From NCBI GenBank assembly GCA_045614225.1, contig JAZLCO010000122.1, positions 1 to 12,666 on the forward strand: 12,666 nt of DNA. The letters are read 5' to 3'. How positions within the stretch are numbered: the stretch's first letter is position 1; each line of letters begins with the position of its first letter. Under the pieces are notes generated by a model that saw only the letters and a program-made list of their open reading frames with translations, had not been told where the DNA came from and did not search any database. Positions 1 to 5,186 of this stretch are shown in pieces. The DNA is from UBA9715 sp045614225 (lineage in GTDB: Bacteria; Actinomycetota; Coriobacteriia; Coriobacteriales; Eggerthellaceae). The position numbers and the translations under genes are program-made.

Positions 1-669
1 GTCATCAACTACGACCCGACGCAGTCCAAGATGGTCCTGTACGTCGCCCTGATGCTGCTGTTCGGCTTCGCGCTGAACTACGCCATCACCGCCGTCCAGC
101 CGCTGATGCCCGAGTCCTATCCGACAGCAATACGTAATACCGGCGTCGCATGGTGCCAGGCGTTCGCCCGCTTCGGCGGTTCCGGCTCCTCCATCGTCCT
201 CGGCGCCTTCGCGACCGTCTTCACGATGGCCAACCCGGCACTGTCGAACCCGGATGCCGTCGCAGCAGCTACTGCCGCTGGCACCAAGCTCGCTGAGACC
301 ATCCCGGCATGGTCGACCGTCGTTCTGACGCTCTGCATCCCGTTCGCCCTCGGCTTCATCTGCACGCTCGTCTTCGTCAAGGAGACCGGCGGCAAGACCA
401 TGGACCAGTTGTCCGCCGAAGCCTCTGGTGACCTGGGCGACACCGGCACCTCGAAGTTCATCATGATGATGGTCATCGTCGCCTTCCTCGCCCTCATGTG
501 CATCGTCTTCCCGCTGCTCCCGGCTGGCACCTTCGGTGTTGGTCCGGACGGCACGCCGCTGCAGTTCGCGAAGACTGCGATGGCACTGCCGCTCATGGCG
601 ACCGGCATGCTGCTCCCGTTCCTGTTCTTCTTCATCTTCGCCGGCCCGCTGGCCCTCAAGAAGAACTAA
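1..669 (+). CDS. Major facilitator superfamily transporter, C-terminal part (5' end outside window)
   Basis: The frame is open from base 1, so the gene starts upstream; 222 residues are visible. It is an inner-membrane secondary transporter, substrate unknown. Residues 36-48 (PLMPESYPTAIRNTG region) match the conserved loop of sugar/aromatic-acid MFS carriers, where a proline-rich helix end is followed by PTxxRxxG. Residues 127-139 (VKETGGKTMDQLS) resemble the sequence that normally closes such proteins (KETkGksLeel). Here about 80 further residues follow, with two more predicted membrane helices (about 152-175 and 190-216) and a short KKN tail. Codons are strongly C-ending (GTC, ATC, CTG, GAC), more so than in the other genes here, which suggests high expression. 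A strong terminator follows. The MFS call is firm; the substrate cannot be read. Confidence 0.85.
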   Translation, partial: VINYDPTQSKMVLYVALMLLFGFALNYAITAVQPLMPESYPTAIRNTGVAWCQAFARFGGSGSSIVLGAFATVFTMANPALSNPDAVAAATAAGTKLAETIPAWSTVVLTLCIPFALGFICTLVFVKETGGKTMDQLSAEASGDLGDTGTSKFIMMMVIVAFLALMCIVFPLLPAGTFGVGPDGTPLQFAKTAMALPLMATGMLLPFLFFFIFAGPLALKKN

Positions 670-722
670 CTTACAGTTAGCATCTTTGGCGTGATGAGCT
701 GAAGCACAGCTCGAGAGTTCAC

Positions 723-752
723 AAGGGCCCCCGATTCGTCGGGGGCCCTTTT
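723..752 (+). terminator. Intrinsic terminator of the MFS gene
   Basis: A perfect 10-bp stem (AAGGGCCCCC at 723-732, GGGGGCCCTT at 741-750) with an 8-base loop runs straight into a TTTT tract (749-752). A smaller hairpin (GAGCTG at 696-701, CAGCTC at 707-712) lies between the stop codon and the terminator. Confidence 0.93.
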
Positions 753-807
753 GCGTGCAAAGCACAATTTCACCGTCGTGCTGAGTGGGGCGCGAATGAT
801 AATGGCG

Positions 808-861
808 CAAAAACAAACTGCTCTCCTGGCGAGGGATTGATGAAAGGAGCCAGGAGAGCAG
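808..861 (-). terminator. Minus-strand intrinsic terminator of the putative RNA
   Basis: The 13-bp arms at 818-830 (CTGCTCTCCTGGC) and 849-861 are perfectly complementary. Read on the minus strand, the stem is followed by TTTGTTTTT (plus 809-817). On the plus strand no T tract follows the stem. It faces the MFS terminator at 723-752. Confidence 0.75.
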
Positions 862-1025
862 CGCCCGTTTCCGCAGGAGGCGTAGGAATCAGGTGGAACC
901 TGAACACCTGCGGCAGGTAGTGTTCGTCGCAAAGACGCGCCGTGAAACAGGCTGCAACGGCGCTGGGCGTCAAGCGCATGGGGAAATTGAGATTGCGATG
1001 AGCGCCGTGCGTTACGGCTTCGCAA
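808..1025 (-). ncRNA. Candidate structured RNA gene (chain of hairpins), family not recognised
   Basis: This is the main content of the 480-base gap between the MFS gene and the phosphatidyltransferase. Almost every base from 818 to 963 can be placed in consecutive short hairpins: 818-861 (terminator), 862-882 (CGCC/GGCG), 890-902 (CAGGT/ACCTG), 903-924 (AACACCTG/CAGG-TA-GTGTT), 925-937 (CGTC/GACG), 937-963 (GCGCCGT/ACGGCGC). A further hairpin lies at 995-1023 (GCGA-GCCGT/ACGGC-TCGC). The last element before 808 is a terminator only in the minus direction, so a minus-strand transcript is favoured. I see no SRP core (GGAAGGAAGCAGCC), no tmRNA or RNase P signature and no tRNA. The 5' end is not defined; the coordinate marks the last clear hairpin. 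It could instead be non-functional palindromic DNA. Confidence 0.4.
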
Positions 1026-1188
1026 ATCTGTAAGCGCTCTACCCAGAACAGCACCGACAGCGTACAGAGTGCGTATTAACTGGGCATGAACGAAACTATG
1101 CGCGACTGTTCATGCACGATGTCATGAAGATCGATGCTGTAATGATCGGAGGCGAATTATCAAGCCGAAGCGCAGGTTCTTCAGAGCA

Positions 1189-1226
1189 TGCATGGCGTGC
1201 ATGGGATTTGAATGATGGGATATACT
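1189..1226 (+). promoter_or_regulatory. Probable promoter of the phosphatidyltransferase gene, near-leaderless
   Basis: A TATACT box at 1221-1226 ends 8 bases before the ATG at 1235, so transcription would begin at or next to the start codon. No convincing -35 box lies 16-18 bases upstream. That position is instead occupied by a direct repeat TGCATGG (1189-1195 and 1198-1204, 9-base period), a possible activator site. Confidence 0.45.
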
Positions 1227-1234
1227 GTCAGGTT

Positions 1235-1831
1235 ATGAAGACGATCGAAGAACAAAGCGAAACACTAACCATTGTGCAGCGCATGCCAAATGCGCTTTCC
1301 ATCGCGAGGATCCCACTCTCGCTTTCTATTTTGCTGGTACAGCCGTTTTCCGCGCTGTTCTTCGCGTTGTACGTCCTGTGCGGTGCAACTGATGCGCTCG
1401 ACGGTTTCATTGCGCGGAAATTCAATGCCACAAGCGCCCTTGGAGCGCGGCTCGACAGTGTGGCCGATTTCGTGTTCTTCGGCGCTGCGCTCTATGTGTT
1501 CCTGACCGCGCTGGCGATCCCTGCTTATCTCATAATTTGGGCCATCGTCATCGTGGCGGTTCGCTTCATGGGGCTCGGTCGAGCGTTCTCAAAGTATAAG
1601 GAATGGGCTGCGTTGCACACGTACGCATACAAACTCGCAGGCTTCGCGTTCTTTTTCTTCCCGTTTCTTGCTGCCTTTTTGGGCGTTGTCACTGCGGGCA
1701 TCATGTTATGCGGCATTGCTACCTTGGCCACTGCCGAGGAGATTTACATCAACGAACACGCCGACGTGCTGGACGTGAACATCAGGGGTGCTTCAGAGCT
1801 CCGTGACCACGAGCTTCCCCGCGGGAAATAA
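1235..1831 (+). CDS. CDP-alcohol phosphatidyltransferase family membrane enzyme
   Basis: A 198-residue integral membrane enzyme that transfers a phosphatidyl group from a CDP-lipid to an alcohol acceptor in phospholipid synthesis. Residues 53-78 hold the complete family signature: D53-xx-D56-G57-xx-A60-R61, eight residues, G70-xxx-D74-xxx-D78. The aspartates bind the metal ions and the CDP group. About five or six hydrophobic helices surround the motif. The acceptor (glycerol phosphate, phosphatidylglycerol, inositol phosphate) cannot be read; PgsA-like and cardiolipin-synthase-like are both possible. An in-frame ATG at 1112 would add 41 residues of low-complexity, non-membrane sequence. I prefer 1235 because the family starts close to the first helix and a TATACT box sits just upstream. 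The gene is monocistronic and convergent with the HIT gene. Confidence 0.85.
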   Translation: MKTIEEQSETLTIVQRMPNALSIARIPLSLSILLVQPFSALFFALYVLCGATDALDGFIARKFNATSALGARLDSVADFVFFGAALYVFLTALAIPAYLIIWAIVIVAVRFMGLGRAFSKYKEWAALHTYAYKLAGFAFFFFPFLAAFLGVVTAGIMLCGIATLATAEEIYINEHADVLDVNIRGASELRDHELPRGK

Positions 1832-1833
1832 AG

Positions 1834-1868
1834 AATGGCACACAGTTCCCTGGGAACAGTGTGCCATT
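1834..1868. terminator. Hairpin between convergent genes, probable bidirectional terminator
   Basis: The arms AATGGCACAC (1834-1843) and GTGTGCCATT (1859-1868) pair perfectly, and inside them GTTC/GAAC extends the stem beyond one A-A mismatch. On the minus strand the stem is followed by TTCTTTATTT, a fair T-rich tail for the HIT gene. On the plus strand the tail is only AATCATTC, so termination there would be weaker. Confidence 0.65.
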
Positions 1869-1923
1869 AATCATTCAACGGCATTCGTTTAGCTAGGCGT
1901 TGCTCGGCAAGAAGCTTCCTTAT

Positions 1924-2286
1924 TTAATTGCCGAGGCGCTGCGATCCTTCGAACGTGAAGCGACCCATCTTGGTGCCGCCGAGGATGTGCACGTGCAAGT
2001 GGCCGACCGTTGCTGCTGAGTCAGGGCCAGTGTTGAGAATCGAACGGTAACCTGACTCTCCGACGCCCTTAATCTTGGCAACCTCGGGGACAACCTTCAT
2101 GAGCTTGCCGAGCAGCTCTTCGGGCACGTTGTCCTGCAGGTTCTCGTAGTGTTGCTTCGGAATGACGAGCGTGTGAATCGGCGTCTCGGGCTCGATGTCG
2201 TCGAACGCATAGAACAGGTCGTCCTCGTACACTTTCTTCGACGGAATATCGCCAGCGATGATCTTGCAGAACAGGCAGTCGTCCAT
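1924..2286 (-). CDS. HIT-family (HinT-like) nucleotide-binding hydrolase
   Basis: A 120-residue cytosolic histidine-triad protein; HinT-type members hydrolyse purine nucleoside phosphoramidates. The N-terminus has the CxxC pair (C4, C7) usual in zinc-binding PKCI/HinT members, followed by KIIAGDIPSKKVYEDD, typical of the family. The catalytic triad HxHxHxx is H96-L-H98-V-H100 within GHLHVHILGG, and H38 and N85 fall in the usual nucleotide-binding places. The length is standard. The stretch before the triad (AATVGHLH) differs from the common GQTVFHLH form, but the histidines are intact. The ATG has an AAGGGA ribosome-binding sequence upstream. It is transcribed alone, away from the aldo/keto reductase gene. 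Confidence 0.92.
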   Translation of the reverse strand: MDDCLFCKIIAGDIPSKKVYEDDLFYAFDDIEPETPIHTLVIPKQHYENLQDNVPEELLGKLMKVVPEVAKIKGVGESGYRSILNTGPDSAATVGHLHVHILGGTKMGRFTFEGSQRLGN

Positions 2287-2327
2287 GGTGGTTCCCTTTC
2301 TGTTGGTGCGACTCAGGTAACGTATTC

Positions 2328-2356
2328 AGCATACCGCATAACAGAGTCGCAAGTAA
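2328..2356 (-). promoter_or_regulatory. Possible promoter of the HIT gene
   Basis: On the minus strand, TTACTT (plus 2351-2356), a 17-base spacer and TATGCT (plus 2328-2333) make a plausible but imperfect -35/-10 pair about 40 bases upstream of the start codon. Confidence 0.35.
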
Positions 2357-2358
2357 CA

Positions 2359-2414
2359 TTCTTTACCGTGTCGAAATTGTATATACTGCGATTATGGTCG
2401 TAATTGTGGGATAG
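2359..2414 (+). promoter_or_regulatory. Probable promoter and leader of the aldo/keto reductase gene
   Basis: A TATACT box at 2382-2387, inside GTATATACT, has a weak TTCTTT (2359-2364) 17 bases upstream. The first ATG after it, at 2394, opens only a six-codon frame (MVVIVG, stop TAG at 2412-2414), in a different frame from the reductase. The leader then runs to the reductase ATG at 2461, preceded by GAGGG. Confidence 0.4.
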
Positions 2415-2460
2415 CCAGAAGGGGTTGCTCTTTTGGTTGCAACGAGGGACTGGGGGCACC

Positions 2461-3621
2461 ATGTCGTTTGATACCAGTAACATCAGCAAGCTCGGGTTCG
2501 GTTGCATGCGCTTCATAGGGCGCGAGGACGACACTATCGACATAGAGAACACCTCGAAGATGATCGACGCCTACATGCAGGCCGGCGGCAACTACTTCGA
2601 CACGGCATGGGCGTATCCCAACAGCGAGGCGGCACTGCGTAAGGCGCTTGTCGAGCGTTATCCGCGCGACTCGTTCTACATCGCCGACAAATGCGTCGCT
2701 TGGACGTGCTGCGATGGACCCGAAGATCTCGAGAAGCAGTTGCAGGAATCGCTCGAGAACTTGGGCGTCGAATATTTCGACATCTATCTCATGCACAACC
2801 TTGGCGGCGTTCGTACGGTCAAGTTCGAGGAATACAACACATGGGACTTCGTGAAAAGCGTGAAGGAGCGCGGCCTGGCCAAGCACATCGGCTTCTCGGC
2901 GCATTGCGCGCCCGAGGAACTCGAGAAGTTCATCGCCGACTACCCTGAAGCCGAGGTGGTGCAGTTGCAGGTCAATTACCTCGATTGGGATAGCCCTTCG
3001 TTCCGCGAGCGCGAATGCGTCGAGATTGCACGTGCGCATGGGCTGCCTGTCGCCGTCATGGAGCCGGTTAAGGGCGGCCTGTTGGCTGACCCCTCGAAGG
3101 CTGTGAAGGCAATTCTCGATGAGGCCATGCCGAACGATTCCTATGCCACCGCAGCGTTGCGTTTCGCGGCGAGCGTCGACGGCGTCTACACCACGCTTTC
3201 GGGCATGAGCACTATCGAACAGGTCGAGGACAATATGCGCGTGTTCGCTGATTTCAAACCGTTGACGGCGGATGAGCAGGATGCCATCAAGCGTGCCCAG
3301 GTCGCCATGACCGAGAGCGGCATCGTGCCGTGTACGGGTTGCGATTACTGCGCCAAGGTGTGCCCGCAGGGCATCGGCATCTCGGGAGCCATGACGGCGC
3401 TCAACTACTACATCAACTTCGAAGATCCGTATGCAGCGAACTATCAGCTTGGCTTCGTCGTGCGTTTCAATGCAGGCAAGAAGATGCCCGACGAATGCAT
3501 CCGCTGCGGCGCTTGCGAGGAGGCGTGCCCGCAAGGCATTAAGATTCTCGACTGCTTCGACCGCATCGAGCAGGAAATCACCCCGTATCGCAAGGCCAAC
3601 GTGCTCATGCGATACAAATAG
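2461..3621 (+). CDS. Aldo/keto reductase with C-terminal two-[4Fe-4S] ferredoxin domain
   Basis: A 386-residue predicted cytosolic oxidoreductase. Residues 1 to about 280 form an aldo/keto reductase barrel, with the tetrad residues D47 and Y52 (YFDTAWAYPNSE), K77 (IADKC) and H112 (YLMHNLGG). The C-terminal part carries two classical cluster motifs: C291-xx-C294-xx-C297-xxx-C301-P and C346-xx-C349-xx-C352-xxx-C356-P. This architecture is widespread in anaerobes and implies electron exchange between the barrel and ferredoxin-type clusters; the physiological substrate is unknown. The ATG at 2461 is chosen because GAGGGACTGGGGG precedes it and the conserved barrel start (ISKLGFGCMRF) follows at once; a TTG at 2404 in frame would add 19 unconvincing residues. 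The gene is alone, with its own terminators. Confidence 0.9.
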   Translation: MSFDTSNISKLGFGCMRFIGREDDTIDIENTSKMIDAYMQAGGNYFDTAWAYPNSEAALRKALVERYPRDSFYIADKCVAWTCCDGPEDLEKQLQESLENLGVEYFDIYLMHNLGGVRTVKFEEYNTWDFVKSVKERGLAKHIGFSAHCAPEELEKFIADYPEAEVVQLQVNYLDWDSPSFRERECVEIARAHGLPVAVMEPVKGGLLADPSKAVKAILDEAMPNDSYATAALRFAASVDGVYTTLSGMSTIEQVEDNMRVFADFKPLTADEQDAIKRAQVAMTESGIVPCTGCDYCAKVCPQGIGISGAMTALNYYINFEDPYAANYQLGFVVRFNAGKKMPDECIRCGACEEACPQGIKILDCFDRIEQEITPYRKANVLMRYK

Positions 3622-3630
3622 CGTTCAAGT

Positions 3631-3656
3631 GGCGCCAGTTTAGCCGCGCGCCTTTT
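3631..3656 (+). terminator. Weak first terminator of the aldo/keto reductase gene
   Basis: GGCGC (3631-3635) can pair with GCGCC (3648-3652), and TTTT follows at 3653-3656. The stem is only 5 bp, so it is at best an auxiliary signal ahead of the stronger hairpin downstream. Confidence 0.35.
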
Positions 3657-3671
3657 GCATAGCATTGAGAT

Positions 3672-3708
3672 GGCGCCTTGCGCATCATGCACGAGGCGCC
3701 TTTATTTT
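3672..3708 (+). terminator. Intrinsic terminator of the aldo/keto reductase gene
   Basis: GGCGCCT (3672-3678) pairs with AGGCGCC (3694-3700), an inner TGC/GCA pair may extend the stem, and TTTATTTT follows at 3701-3708. Confidence 0.85.
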
Positions 3709-3861
3709 ACGTGATAAAAATTGTGTGCAATTAAATTGTGAACAGGTAAAACGTAAAGACTAGCAATTATCGCAGTTACACTGACAACTCGTTGTCCCTA
3801 GCATGCAAGTTGAGAAAGTGGCTAGCGCTGTGGTAGTAGCGCAGGAAAGCTGGGGGAATGC
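3709..3861 (+). promoter_or_regulatory. AT-rich upstream region of the small membrane protein gene
   Basis: This gap holds no gene. It contains a direct repeat AAATTGTG (3718-3725, 3733-3740), an 11-base palindrome CAATTAAATTG (3728-3738) and an operator-like palindrome GACAAC-TC-GTTGTC (3783-3796). A short hairpin GCGCT/AGCGC (3825-3829, 3838-3842) precedes the GGGGGAA ribosome-binding sequence. No clear -35/-10 pair can be chosen by eye. Confidence 0.3.
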
Positions 3862-4293
3862 GTGTTAGAGGTCAAAACGAAGATGCTGTTGGCCATAGCT
3901 GGCGTGTTTTGGTTGATAGCGGGCGTCAACGTTGCCGTCGTGGGCGTGAGAGCATATCGCATCGCTGCGGAAGGAGCGGCCCCGTGGGTTATCGCGCTGC
4001 TCGTCATAGGCGCCATTACGGTGTTTGCATTGTTCTTCTTCCGCATCTTCAAACCGTACTCCGCGAAGCACGCGCGACGCGTCGACGATATGGGCGAAAC
4101 TCGTGTGTCAGCATTGCGCTTCATGGATGCCAAGGGCTACATAATGATCGCCTTCATGATCGCGCTCGGCGCCGGCTTGCGGTTGAGCGGCTTCGTGCCC
4201 GACTGGTTTATCGCGTTCTTCTATGTGGGGTTGGGTGTTGCGCTTGCGCTCACGGGTGCGCTGTTTCTGATTGATTGGCGAAAGCGATGCTAG
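3862..4293 (+). CDS. Small four-helix membrane protein of unknown function
   Basis: A 143-residue hydrophobic protein with helices at about 9-30, 41-61, 92-108 and 113-137. A basic cytoplasmic-looking loop (about 61-82, KPYSAKHARRVDD) lies between helices 2 and 3, and the C-terminus is basic (DWRKRC). The patterns FWLIAGVNV near the start, FMDAKGYIMIAFM before helix 3 and FIAFFYVGLGVALALTGALF at the end recall, from memory, a widespread uncharacterised bacterial membrane family (LAGvvWliaGfNi... DxKsYiIMafMM... fYtGLGxaL). I cannot name it with confidence. The start is GTG at 3862 with GGGGGAA 5-11 bases upstream; ATG at 3883 is an alternative. It precedes the ccm operon by 221 bases and is probably a separate unit. 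Confidence 0.7.
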   Translation: MLEVKTKMLLAIAGVFWLIAGVNVAVVGVRAYRIAAEGAAPWVIALLVIGAITVFALFFFRIFKPYSAKHARRVDDMGETRVSALRFMDAKGYIMIAFMIALGAGLRLSGFVPDWFIAFFYVGLGVALALTGALFLIDWRKRC

Positions 4294-4514
4294 ATAGGGG
4301 AGATTGCCTTGCGCGTTTGTTCTGCCTTGCAGAACGTGAATGGACATTTGCAGTATAAGTGTCACTAGACGAGCAATTTGGGTTTCGAGATAATCAAGGT
4401 TGGCTTATAAGCAGTCTGGCGTTGTGGACAAGAGCATCCTTTCGAGACGTCGGGCGAATGACAATTGTCGCGGGATGTGGCAACAAGTCAGCCTCGAGAT
4501 AGGGCGGGTGGAGC
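4294..4514 (+). promoter_or_regulatory. Upstream region of the ccm operon
   Basis: This is 221 bases without a gene. It holds a short hairpin GTTCTGC-CTT-GCAGAAC (4319-4335) without a T tail, a TATAAG box in the region of 4354, a palindrome GCTTATAAGC (4403-4412) and a palindrome GACAATTGTC (4460-4469). The last shares its GACAA/TTGTC half sites with the palindrome at 3783-3796 but with different spacing. The ccm promoter should lie here; I cannot choose it by eye. Confidence 0.35.
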
Positions 4515-5183
4515 ATGAATACGAAAACCAAACGTCGCATGATTGCGGTGACGGGCGTTATCGTCATCGTCCTCATCGTGGTGCTTGCTGTCGTCGGTGG
4601 CAACTCGGCTGCCAAAACGGTCACGGTTTCCGAGGCGGTTGCGCTCCAAGGTGACAACAAAATTCAAGTGACGGGCAACGTCGCTGAGAACTCGTTCGAT
4701 ATTCAGGGCGATACGCTCACGTTCCAGATATACGACGCTGAATCCGACCCCGCGGCATCGCAGTTGCTCGATGTGCGCTACGACGGCGGAGTTTCTGCCA
4801 CGTTTGGCAATGATGTCACGGCCATCTGCACGGGGAAGAAAGGTGCCGACGGCGTGCTCGTGTGTTCCGAACTTGTCACGAAATGCCCGTCGAAATACGA
4901 GAATGCCGAAGGATCGCTTTCCGTTGCTGACCTTCTGGGTTACGGCGACGCGGTGATTGACAAACCTGTGAAAGTCTCCGGCGTCATCGAGACGGGTACG
5001 CTTGCTGGTGTAAACGCATCGCGGCGCTTCGTGCTCGAAGACGAGTCGGGTGATGCGCGGGTTGCAGTGAAATACGACGGCGCACTTTCCGACGAAATGG
5101 GCGAGGGCACACGCGTCGTGTTGACTGGCTCGCTTGGTGCTAATGGTTCTTTTACGGCAACTGTCGTAGCGCTGGAGGGTTAA
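4515..5183 (+). CDS. ccmE: Cytochrome c maturation haem chaperone CcmE, CxxxY type, with extra C-terminal domain
   Basis: CcmE is the membrane-anchored extracytoplasmic haem carrier of system I: it receives haem at CcmC and hands it to CcmF. The protein has 222 residues: a short basic N-terminus, one membrane anchor (about 8-28), then a beta-rich OB-fold domain (about 35-122). The haem-attachment motif is C124-PSK-Y128, the cysteine (CxxxY) variant known from archaea and sulphate reducers, not the HxxxY of E. coli. After it, residues 135-222 form a second beta-rich segment (LSVADLL...KPVKVSGVIETG...RFVLEDESGDARVAVKYDG...GTRVVLTGSLGANGSFTATVVAL). Its order of elements mirrors domain 1, so it looks like a second OB fold. 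Classical CcmE is about 160 residues. It is the first gene of the operon, with GGAG close before the ATG; ccmF starts 3 bases after its stop. Confidence 0.9.
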   Translation: MNTKTKRRMIAVTGVIVIVLIVVLAVVGGNSAAKTVTVSEAVALQGDNKIQVTGNVAENSFDIQGDTLTFQIYDAESDPAASQLLDVRYDGGVSATFGNDVTAICTGKKGADGVLVCSELVTKCPSKYENAEGSLSVADLLGYGDAVIDKPVKVSGVIETGTLAGVNASRRFVLEDESGDARVAVKYDGALSDEMGEGTRVVLTGSLGANGSFTATVVALEG

Positions 5184-5186
5184 CGC

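Noticed and set aside
808..1025. SRP RNA, tmRNA, RNase P or cobalamin riboswitch identity for the hairpin chain
   Set aside because: The diagnostic cores are absent; an AGCCAGGAGA string recalls a cobalamin element, but it is one arm of the terminator stem and the other conserved boxes are missing.
770..1054. 94-residue minus-strand frame in the structured intergenic region
   Set aside because: It reads straight through the hairpins and the minus-strand terminator, has no ribosome-binding sequence that I trust and no domain; a structured RNA explains the region better.
1112..1234. Upstream ATG that would lengthen the phosphatidyltransferase by 41 residues
   Set aside because: The added part lacks family similarity and contains the likely promoter box.
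2392..3534. 380-residue open frame on the minus strand
   Set aside because: It lies antisense to the aldo/keto reductase, whose motifs are certain; it is low in normal protein character and is an effect of GC-rich codon positions.
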